Source of the DNA: G965200765 sp965200765
GTDB taxonomy: Bacteria; Pseudomonadota; Gammaproteobacteria; Arenicellales; JAJDZL01
Assembly (NCBI GenBank): GCA_965200765.1
Contig: OZ241380.1
Span: 1,860,001-1,924,000, forward strand
Reading direction: 5' to 3'
Length of the DNA: 64,000 nt
The notes under the pieces are model-generated. The model searched no databases and was not told where the DNA came from. It saw only the letters and a list, made by a program, of their open reading frames with translations. How positions within the stretch are numbered: position 1 is the first letter of the stretch; the number at the start of each line of letters is the position of its first letter. This document shows, piece by piece, positions 1 through 6,723 of this stretch. The position numbers and the translations under genes are program-made.

Positions 1-770
1 TCCAGTACGACAGCGCCTTCCGGTAATGAATTCGGAACTTGAAACACTGGTGCTCCGCCAAGCATGAGTGCCGTACACTCAACCGCTCCACTGGCATCCG
101 CAAAAGCACTGTGCAGGGCCGACGGTGCAGACTCAATGGCCGGAATCACTCCTTTCAATTGACTGACTACGGATTCCAGCCCTCCCGGCAAAGTGGATGC
201 AATTGCTGAATTGCATGCGTTCAGGACCAAGGGCCCATCGCTTGCTTTCACCCAAAATGGCATGTTTTGCACTTCAACAATGACAATGTCCGCTTGGCAA
301 CCGCCGACGTGAAGCAACCAGCGAGTTTCCAGGGCAGCAAAACTTCTGGCAGGTTGCAGAACCAGGATTTGGCCATTCTTTAGATGATCGGCAAGTACCA
401 TTGCATAGGTTCGCTGCTTGTGAACCGGCCCAGTCAAAAAAATCAAATCTGCGGTCGCAACTGCCGAATCCAATTCGGCCGTTGTACGAATCGATGGCGC
501 ACCACTTTGGTCGATTTGATAAGTGCCCACCGGACCTTCGCCTCTCAAAGTGATTCCACCAGCGGACCGAAGCAAATTCATTTCTTCTCCGTAGGCTGTA
601 AACAACGTGACAGAAAATTGCTGGGCCATCGACAACGCGGCTAGCAGACGGCCTTCAACGCCGCCGCCCAGAACTGCAACGTTCCGGATTGCTGGCGGGT
701 CCGACTGATTCAGACTCGCCGCGCCTTGTTGTTGTACGGCCCGGGTAAACTGCTCAAATTCTGAGGCCAC
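1..770 (-). CDS. Opine/octopine dehydrogenase-like NAD(P)-dependent oxidoreductase (partial, 3' end off the window)
   Basis: The leftward frame is open from a GTG at 770 to the window edge (256 codons). A Rossmann dinucleotide fold begins near residue 31, with the glycine motif VAVLGGGVEGRLLA. It continues in the opine dehydrogenase style (SAGGITLRGEGPVGT, then LKNGQILVLQPARSFAALE). Family members reductively condense an amino acid with a 2-oxoacid; the substrate here cannot be read. Typical members start almost at the Rossmann fold. This one has about 28 extra residues beginning MASEFEQFTRAVQQQG, with hydrophobics spaced as in an amphipathic helix, like the tags that send enzymes into microcompartments. 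The gene lies about 100 bp downstream of two BMC shell genes on the same strand. The purine-rich GGAAGAAG before the GTG supports this start, though ATT one codon upstream is possible. Confidence 0.68.
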   Translation of the reverse strand, partial: MASEFEQFTRAVQQQGAASLNQSDPPAIRNVAVLGGGVEGRLLAALSMAQQFSVTLFTAYGEEMNLLRSAGGITLRGEGPVGTYQIDQSGAPSIRTTAELDSAVATADLIFLTGPVHKQRTYAMVLADHLKNGQILVLQPARSFAALETRWLLHVGGCQADIVIVEVQNMPFWVKASDGPLVLNACNSAIASTLPGGLESVVSQLKGVIPAIESAPSALHSAFADASGAVECTALMLGGAPVFQVPNSLPEGAVVL

Positions 771-830
771 AATCTTCTTCCGATGTGTGGAATGCGATGC
801 AAAACATACAGGTGTACTTCCCGTTAACGC

Positions 831-847
831 GAATCCGCGGTGGATTC
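831..847. other. Small stem-loop between BMC-H and the dehydrogenase gene
   Basis: A 6-bp perfect stem, GAATCC and GGATTC, with a 5-base loop lies in the 104-bp gap between the BMC-H gene and the downstream opine-dehydrogenase-like gene. No T tract follows it, so it is not a convincing terminator. It could be a processing or stability element that sets shell versus cargo expression. Confidence 0.3.
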
Positions 848-874
848 ATGCTCGGGGCACATCCGCTACGGCAA

Positions 875-1168
875 CTAGCCAGACAGATTGGCGAGCAGAT
901 TTTCTACCTCGTCATGCGGTCGAGGTATCAGGTGTACGGATACAACTTCACCAACTTTGTTGGCGGCGCTTGCCCCCGCATCGGTAGCTGCCTTGACCGC
1001 CCCGACTTCACCCCGAACCATGACAGACACCAATCCGCCGCCGACCTTGGTTTGGCCGATCAAGGTTACATTCGCTGCCTTGACCATCGCGTCGGCCGCT
1101 TCGATCGAAGGTACGATGCCCCGGGTTTCAATCATGCCCAGTGCAGTTTGACTATTTTCATTTGCCAT
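875..1168 (-). CDS. Bacterial microcompartment hexameric shell protein (BMC-H, EutM/PduA-like)
   Basis: The protein has 97 aa, a single BMC domain. Hallmarks are ALGMIETRG at the N-terminus, EAADAMVKAANV, the pore-loop segment KVGGG followed by LVSVMVRGEVGAVKAATDAG, and the C-terminal VVSVHLIPRPH. These match EutM/PduA-type shell hexamers, which tile the flat facets of protein organelles and pass small metabolites through a central pore. The start is supported by AGGAG eight bases upstream of the ATG. The gene lies between the BMC-P gene and the opine-dehydrogenase-like gene, apparently in one operon with the glutamine-synthetase-family ligase. The fold assignment is very secure; what the compartment carries is not known from this gene. 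Confidence 0.95.
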   Translation of the reverse strand: MANENSQTALGMIETRGIVPSIEAADAMVKAANVTLIGQTKVGGGLVSVMVRGEVGAVKAATDAGASAANKVGEVVSVHLIPRPHDEVENLLANLSG

Positions 1169-1212
1169 TTTTTTACTCCTGAATTCAAATAATGAACGAA
1201 TAAGTTCCGTTG

Positions 1213-1494
1213 TTATTTCGCGGATTTGCGAAAGAAAGAAATTTCATCAATGATTGCGATAATCGCCACATCAACAGAAAGACCGGCCACCGGCGATGGA
1301 ATTCGGGCAGCTGAACCGGTTGCTACCAAAACTCGTTCACCCGCACCAGCTCCAACGGTATCTATTGCGACAACCGACGGTTCAAGCACGTTGCCTTCGC
1401 CGTCTTCAATATCGACAATCAATAGTTTGTGAGAAGCCAAAGTTGGTTCTTTTACAGTGCCGGTAACGGTTCCGACAACCCGGGCGATGCGCAT
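1213..1494 (-). CDS. Bacterial microcompartment pentameric vertex protein (BMC-P, EutN/CcmL family)
   Basis: The protein has 93 aa. It starts MRIARVVGTVTGTVK and carries the family signature VVAIDTVGAGAGERVLVATGSAAR, then ends with a strand containing IDEISFF. EutN/CcmL/PduN proteins form pentamers that cap the vertices of the microcompartment. The ATG overlaps the stop of the upstream ligase gene (TGATG), so translation is probably coupled, and AGGA lies a short distance upstream. A longer reading frame upstream of this ATG lies inside the ligase gene and is not the real N-terminus. With the neighbouring BMC-H gene, the minimal pair needed for a closed shell is present. Confidence 0.94.
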   Translation of the reverse strand: MRIARVVGTVTGTVKEPTLASHKLLIVDIEDGEGNVLEPSVVAIDTVGAGAGERVLVATGSAARIPSPVAGLSVDVAIIAIIDEISFFRKSAK

Positions 1495-2801
1495 CAAAAG
1501 TTCCTGAGATATCGATCCAGTTCCACGTCGGTGACCTGTGCGGCCACAAACTCGACTTCTCTTTCCGCCTGCTGGATAAACACAGTCAAACGGTCGTCGC
1601 CGATTACCTTCCTGAGCCATTCGGAATTCTTGGCCAAATCAATGGCATCCCTGATGTCAAGCGGCAACATTTCAGCATCTTCGCTCTCGTAGGCATTGCC
1701 TTCAGTCATTGGAGTCGGTTCCAGGTTTTGCTCGAGCCCGTCCAGACCTGCGGCAATTTCTGTTGCAAACAAATAGTACGGATTGCAGTCTGCCGAAGCA
1801 TCGCGCTTTTCAACACGCACGGCGCTTGCCGAACCTTCAATTACGCGTAGTGCAACGGTTCGATTGTCAATTCCCCACGAACAGTTGATCGGGCAAAATG
1901 ACAGCGGTTGACGGCGACGGTACGAATTCGGTGTCGAAGCAACAAAGAGCGTTGCTTCAGACATGCGTTTTTGCAACCCCGCCAGATACGCCAATCCTTT
2001 GCGGGACAACTTGCCGTTGTCAGCAAATATATTCTTGTAGTCTTTCCAGACGGAATGATGCGTATGGAACCCGCTGCCCGATTGATCAATAAAAGGCTTG
2101 GACATGAATGTTGCAAGATAGCCGTGCTTCAAAGCAATTTCATGAACGATTTCACGAAATAAAATCACATTGTCAGCAACCGTCAAGGCTTCACCGTAAC
2201 GCATATTGACTTCGACCTGACCCGGTGCATATTCCGGATTGGATTGTTCAATGGGAATTCCAACTGCGTTCAAACCGTTTCGAATGGGGCCGATTACATG
2301 TTCCAGTTCGGCCGCACGAGCCAGGTTGTAGACCTGTATGCCTCGGTCCCGGGGCTGCCCGGTCTCCGGGTCCAGCAGATAAAATTCGAGTTCGGCACCG
2401 ATTAAAATCGTTAGTCCCATGGATTTTGCGCGTTCGACTTGAGCTAGCATTGCACCGCGCGGGTCAATGGGAACAGGCTTGTGGTCCATACCCAGTGAAT
2501 ACCCCATGCAAATCGCTACGCCAGGTTCCCACGGCGTTTCAACGGGGCGAGTCAGCGGAAGCACATGCATATCCGGAAAGCCGTTGTCGTTGTTGGCATA
2601 CGGCGAATCCCACAGATCACTGGTCATGTCCATCACATGCGTCGCCAAAGACATCGCATTGCCGTTTTTGCAAATGGTCGGCCAGTTACTGGCCGGAATG
2701 CGCTTGCCACGCATGATACCATTCAGGTCACCAATCCCCATCGCCACCGTGTGGATGCCGTCAGGAAGATTTTCAAATTGAACATCCTGTTCTTCACTCA
2801 T
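1494..2801 (-). CDS. Glutamine synthetase family ligase (probable gamma-glutamyl-amine/amide synthetase)
   Basis: The protein has 435 aa. Conserved glutamine-synthetase active-site segments are present: GAELEFYLLDPE, NPEYAPGQVEVNMRYG, GSGFHTHHSVW, NSYRRRQPLS with WGIDNRTVALR, and the C-terminal block with ADCNPYYLFATEIAAGLDGLE. The divergent N-terminus and the location suggest the PuuA/GlnA3-type branch, which uses ATP to attach an amine to the gamma-carboxyl of glutamate, rather than the main ammonia-assimilating enzyme; this is inference. The ATG at 2801 is chosen because AAGGTGA lies just upstream; a TTG at 2846 is the alternative. It is the first gene of the leftward BMC operon and overlaps the BMC-P start. 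No clear encapsulation tag was seen at its ends. Confidence 0.85.
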   Translation of the reverse strand: MSEEQDVQFENLPDGIHTVAMGIGDLNGIMRGKRIPASNWPTICKNGNAMSLATHVMDMTSDLWDSPYANNDNGFPDMHVLPLTRPVETPWEPGVAICMGYSLGMDHKPVPIDPRGAMLAQVERAKSMGLTILIGAELEFYLLDPETGQPRDRGIQVYNLARAAELEHVIGPIRNGLNAVGIPIEQSNPEYAPGQVEVNMRYGEALTVADNVILFREIVHEIALKHGYLATFMSKPFIDQSGSGFHTHHSVWKDYKNIFADNGKLSRKGLAYLAGLQKRMSEATLFVASTPNSYRRRQPLSFCPINCSWGIDNRTVALRVIEGSASAVRVEKRDASADCNPYYLFATEIAAGLDGLEQNLEPTPMTEGNAYESEDAEMLPLDIRDAIDLAKNSEWLRKVIGDDRLTVFIQQAEREVEFVAAQVTDVELDRYLRNF

Positions 2802-2847
2802 CTCTTCACCTTCAATTTCTTCAGCTTGAATAATTTTTGGATTCAAA

Positions 2848-2863
2848 ATACTGTATACAGTAT
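2848..2863. promoter_or_regulatory. Perfect 16-bp palindrome, probable operator in the divergent BMC/oxidase intergenic region
   Basis: ATACTGTATACAGTAT is identical to its own reverse complement. It lies 47 bp upstream of the ligase ATG (leftward) and 29 bp upstream of the first oxidase ATG (rightward). The TGTATACA core resembles operators of GntR-type and related dimeric repressors, so one regulator could control both arms. No regulator gene is visible in this part of the window. Confidence 0.6.
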
Positions 2864-2891
2864 ACGCAAAATAAATTCAACAATTTTTTTT

Positions 2892-4052
2892 ATGATTGCA
2901 GAAAAATTTATTCCGTCCAGCGAAATTGTGGTGGTTGGTGCCGGTATCGCGGGCGTAATGACAGCGCTGAATTTGCGCCGCAAGGGACATCGAGTCACGT
3001 TGATGGATCGCTGGGCGCCGGGCCATTCGCGAGCCAGTTCCACTGACTATACACGCCTGTTTCGATCGGCGCATGGTTCGGACCGAATGTACACAGTGTG
3101 GTCTCGCGATGCTCGTTTGGCCTGGATTGATTTGCAGGCAGAACTGGGAATGACGCTTTATCTGGAATGCGGGGCACTCATTCTGGCTGAAGCAGGAAAC
3201 TCCAGCTGGGAAGATGCGACCATACCGATATTCGACGAACTCAACGTCCCTTACACCAAACTCGACCCGGATGATCTTTCACTTCACTTTCCCCAATTCA
3301 GCACCCGGAATTTGGCTTATGGAATTTACGAACCGGAAGCCGGGGCGGTCATGGCACATCGCACTATTGTTCAAACCGTGCAACTGTTTGAACGCGAGGG
3401 TGGGCGAGTACTGAGAAAGCATGTGAAAACCAACGAGCAGGAACAGTTGGTGGTGGATGGTCGTCCACTGGAAGCTGATTTGATCGTGGTGTGTGCCGGA
3501 CCCTGGTTGCGGGATTTGTATCCGCGCACAGTCGGACCGATACTGGAGGTTGTGCGTCAAAACATCATTTACACGTCAACTCCAGATGCCAGCACTGCCT
3601 ACGATGCCGACAGTATGCCATGCTGGATTGACCACGGACTGAGTGCTTATGGTGCGCCTTCAGTCGATGGCAATGGTGTCAAAGCAGCGATTTACTGGAC
3701 TGATGCAATCATCGATCTGGACAATGACGATCGCATTGTTGACCAGGCGACCTTCGTTCGTACAAAGATTTATCTGGAACGCCGTTTTCCGGGATTGGTG
3801 GGACAAAAAGCCATCGACCAGAAAGCATGCCAAATTTCAATGACACCGGATACGCACTTTATTGTTGATTTTCATCCGAAGTATTCCAATGTATTGATCG
3901 TCGGCGGGTGTTCGGGGCATTTGTTCAAGCACGGACCTGTTTTGGGTGAATTCGCAGCCGGTGTTGGACTGAAAGAATTCGGAACTGCAGAACGATTCAA
4001 ACTCGGCACAAGAACACAACTTGGATTGAGTGAATCACCGTCCGGTCGCTAG
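2892..4052 (+). CDS. Monomeric sarcosine oxidase / N-methyltryptophan oxidase-type FAD amine oxidase, copy 1
   Basis: The protein has 386 aa, a single DAO/MSOX fold. The N-terminal FAD-binding motif is IVVVGAGIAGVMTALNLRRKG, followed by DRWAPGHSRASSTDYTRLFRSAHG, as in monomeric sarcosine oxidases. The segment QKACQISMTPDTHFIVDFHP carries the Cys that in this family bonds FAD covalently. Such enzymes oxidise secondary amines of N-alkylated amino acids with O2, giving H2O2 and an imine or aldehyde. The substrate is not known. Translation is taken from the ATG at 2892, close to the FAD motif; the ribosome-binding site is weak. It opens a rightward operon with a paralogue and a TPR gene, divergent from the BMC operon. 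Confidence 0.86.
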   Translation: MIAEKFIPSSEIVVVGAGIAGVMTALNLRRKGHRVTLMDRWAPGHSRASSTDYTRLFRSAHGSDRMYTVWSRDARLAWIDLQAELGMTLYLECGALILAEAGNSSWEDATIPIFDELNVPYTKLDPDDLSLHFPQFSTRNLAYGIYEPEAGAVMAHRTIVQTVQLFEREGGRVLRKHVKTNEQEQLVVDGRPLEADLIVVCAGPWLRDLYPRTVGPILEVVRQNIIYTSTPDASTAYDADSMPCWIDHGLSAYGAPSVDGNGVKAAIYWTDAIIDLDNDDRIVDQATFVRTKIYLERRFPGLVGQKAIDQKACQISMTPDTHFIVDFHPKYSNVLIVGGCSGHLFKHGPVLGEFAAGVGLKEFGTAERFKLGTRTQLGLSESPSGR

Positions 4053-4096
4053 GTGTGCACGTATCGCCAAATTGAAACACGGAAAATCAAACTGGA

Positions 4097-5239
4097 ATGA
4101 ACAGTAGCGAGATTGTAGTTGTCGGCGCCGGCATTGCCGGTACCATGAGCGCACTGGCACTGCGTCGCAAAGGTTATCAGGTTGCATTGGCGGACCGCTG
4201 GGAACCGGGTCATCCAAGAGCATCTTCAACAGACTATTCCCGGGTTTTTCGAAATATTCATGGTGCCGACCGCTTGTACACGCAGTGGGCCAGAGATGCA
4301 CGGCTACGCTGGATGGAACTCCAGGAAGAAACAAACTGTGTGATGTATGTCGAATGCGGAGCATTGACGATTGCTACAGAAGGCAAGTCACATTGGGAAG
4401 ATGCCACTCCGTCAACGTTTGAAGAACTCGGTATACCCTACTTCAGGTTTGGTCCGGACGAGCTCGCCATTCGATTTCCTCAATTCAACTTCCAAAATTC
4501 TGCATACGGAATCTATGAACCTGAAGCTGGCCTGATCATGGCCTACCGGTCTGTTGTGGAAACCGCGAAATTATTTGAACAGGAAGGCGGCAAACTGTTG
4601 CGCCAACATGTAAAGTCGGATGCTAGAGAACGATTGACAGTTGACGGAAAACCTCTGGAAGCTGATTTGATCGTTGTTGCCGCGGGCCCGTGGTTGGGCA
4701 GTTTGTTCCCGAAAACACTGGAACCCGTCTTGGATGTCGTACGCCAGAATATTGTTTACACATCAACACCGAACGCCGACCACTCGTTTGACAGCGACCA
4801 TATGCCTTGCTGGATCGACCACGGTCTTGGTGCCTATGGAACGCCGTCCGTTGAAGGTTCAGGTGTAAAAGCGGCCATTGCCTGGACCGAAACAATTATT
4901 GATTTGGACAATGATGACCGAATTGTCGATGAAGCCACTTTCATCCGTACCCAGCAGTATCTTGAAAAACGTTTACCCAAACTTTCCGGTCAACCGTTCA
5001 TCGACCAGAAAGCATGCCAGATCGCCATGACACCGGATACACACTTCATCATTGATTTTCACCCCGAATACCGCAATGTTCTGATTGTCGGGGGTTGCTC
5101 CGGGCACTTGCTCAAGCATGGTCCGATATTGGGTGAATATGTCGCAAGTATTGGAACAGGTGAGTCGGGTACCGCAGAACGATTCAAGCTCGGTTCCCGC
5201 GCCAAACTCTATACTGACAATTCACCTTCAGGCAGATAA
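4097..5239 (+). CDS. Monomeric sarcosine oxidase-type FAD amine oxidase, copy 2 (tandem paralogue)
   Basis: The protein has 380 aa and aligns along its whole length with the preceding gene. It shares the FAD motif IVVVGAGIAGTMSALALRRKG, the segment GHPRASSTDYSRVFRNIHG, and the covalent-flavin region QKACQIAMTPDTHFIIDFHP with its Cys. The 44-bp gap and similarity indicate a tandem duplication. Differences cluster in the middle of the protein and at the C-terminus, so the two may have different substrates or form a mixed pair; this is inference. Like copy 1 it should produce H2O2, and no catalase or peroxidase gene is visible nearby. Confidence 0.86.
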   Translation: MNSSEIVVVGAGIAGTMSALALRRKGYQVALADRWEPGHPRASSTDYSRVFRNIHGADRLYTQWARDARLRWMELQEETNCVMYVECGALTIATEGKSHWEDATPSTFEELGIPYFRFGPDELAIRFPQFNFQNSAYGIYEPEAGLIMAYRSVVETAKLFEQEGGKLLRQHVKSDARERLTVDGKPLEADLIVVAAGPWLGSLFPKTLEPVLDVVRQNIVYTSTPNADHSFDSDHMPCWIDHGLGAYGTPSVEGSGVKAAIAWTETIIDLDNDDRIVDEATFIRTQQYLEKRLPKLSGQPFIDQKACQIAMTPDTHFIIDFHPEYRNVLIVGGCSGHLLKHGPILGEYVASIGTGESGTAERFKLGSRAKLYTDNSPSGR

Positions 5240-5303
5240 ATGGTAATATTGTGAAATATACGTCAACCAGTTCAAACTTGTCAAATCAACGGAATTTAGA
5301 ACC

Positions 5304-6704
5304 ATGAACCAGATCAAGGATAACAGAGGACTATCCACTACCGTATCAAACCAGTCTGCACTGGACCAGTACGAGTCCGCACTGAGTCAAATGCTTTGTT
5401 ACACCGGCGACCCGGTTGAAACAGTTGAACAAGCGATTCAGGAAGACCCGGAATTCATTTTGGCGCATTGCCTGCGCGCACATGCTGGCGGTGTCATGGC
5501 TGACGGTGCATTTTGCGATCACGTGAAGGAATCAGTAACTACACTTGAATCCATGACCAGCAAGGCGAACGACCGTGAAACTCGTCATATTACTGCGGCT
5601 CGCGACTGGCTGGAAGGCAAATTTGACTCCGCCGCAAATCAACTTGAATCTGTTCTGGTTGACTATCCGGGAGATACACTGGCCTTACTGGTTGCTCACC
5701 TTTTCGACTTTTACCGCGGCGACTGCCACAACCTTCGAGACCGCGTAGCCAGGGTTTTGCCACATTATTCCGAAGAGTCGGCCGAGTACGGCTATGTGTT
5801 GGGCATGTACGCTTTTGGACTGGAAGAATGCAATGAGTATCGAAAAGCCGAAGATATCGGGAAACAGGCAGTCGAACTGAACTCAGGGGATGTTTGGGCG
5901 ATTCACGCAGTTGCGCATGTATTGGAGATGGAGGGGCGACAGGATGACGGCATCAACTGGTATGAATCGCGCAAGAAAGCATGGTCGGAAGACAATGGAT
6001 TTGCAGTGCATAACTGGTGGCATCTGGCATTGTACTATCTCGACTTGCAGCAATTTGACCAGGTGTTGGAAATTTATGACCAGTCAATTGCCGATGGCAC
6101 TGTGGCCCTGGAAATGCTGGATGCAAGTGCTTTGCTCTGGCGACTGCACTTGTTGAAATACGATGTCGGCAATCGCTGGGCGGCACTTTGCACCAAATGG
6201 GAAGAAACCATTCCATGGAGCGGCTATTACAGTTTCAACGATATTCATGCCGTGATGGCATTTGTTGGAAATGAACGGTTCGACCTGGCCGACAAAATGC
6301 TGGACAAAATGGAAAACTATGCGCCGCGGAAAAACGATTCAGGCATGATGCTTCGAAATGTTGGGCTACCAGTCGGGCGCGCACTTCAGGCATTCGGCAA
6401 AGGCGATTATGCACAAGCCGCAGAATTACTTTATCAGGTTCGCTACATCGCCAATCAATTCGGCGGTAGCCATGCGCAACGCGATCTGATTTCGCAGACA
6501 CTGATTGAGTCGACGATTCGTGCGAAGCAATTGAACCATGCTCGCAGCTTGCTTGCTGAACGATCTGCAAGAAAGCCGAATAGTCCAACTACGTGGCTGA
6601 ATACCGCGCGGGTGATGGACCTGTTGCAATGCAGAGACGAAGCGGAACGCGCCCGTACACAGGTTGAACAACTTCTTGCTACGTCAGCAACACTTGCATC
6701 ATAA
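5304..6704 (+). CDS. TTC38-like tetratricopeptide repeat protein
   Basis: The protein has 466 aa, built of helical TPR-like repeats from about residue 50 to the end. It has no signal peptide and no membrane segment. Segments such as VWAIHAVAHVLEMEGRQDDG and AVHNWWHLALYYLD are typical of the TTC38 family, whose biochemical role is unknown. It follows the two amine oxidases with a 64-bp gap in the same direction and is probably co-transcribed with them. It converges with the PBP1b gene, ending only 19 bp from it. A scaffold or substrate-handling role for the oxidases is possible but is inference. Confidence 0.7.
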   Translation: MNQIKDNRGLSTTVSNQSALDQYESALSQMLCYTGDPVETVEQAIQEDPEFILAHCLRAHAGGVMADGAFCDHVKESVTTLESMTSKANDRETRHITAARDWLEGKFDSAANQLESVLVDYPGDTLALLVAHLFDFYRGDCHNLRDRVARVLPHYSEESAEYGYVLGMYAFGLEECNEYRKAEDIGKQAVELNSGDVWAIHAVAHVLEMEGRQDDGINWYESRKKAWSEDNGFAVHNWWHLALYYLDLQQFDQVLEIYDQSIADGTVALEMLDASALLWRLHLLKYDVGNRWAALCTKWEETIPWSGYYSFNDIHAVMAFVGNERFDLADKMLDKMENYAPRKNDSGMMLRNVGLPVGRALQAFGKGDYAQAAELLYQVRYIANQFGGSHAQRDLISQTLIESTIRAKQLNHARSLLAERSARKPNSPTTWLNTARVMDLLQCRDEAERARTQVEQLLATSATLAS

Positions 6705-6723
6705 TTAAAACGAAATCAAGCGG

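Noticed and set aside
384..644. Plus-strand 86-codon frame near the left edge
   Set aside because: It is antisense to the opine-dehydrogenase-like gene, whose minus-strand frame is open across the whole stretch and carries recognisable motifs.
1495..1620. N-terminal extension of the BMC-P protein
   Set aside because: The extra 42 residues are another frame of the ligase 3' end. EutN/CcmL proteins start at MRIARVVG, and the TGATG overlap marks the real start.
2565..2891. Long N-terminal extension of the first amine oxidase
   Set aside because: The frame is open upstream but overlaps the divergent ligase gene and the palindromic operator, and has no homology. The ATG at 2892 lies just before the FAD motif.
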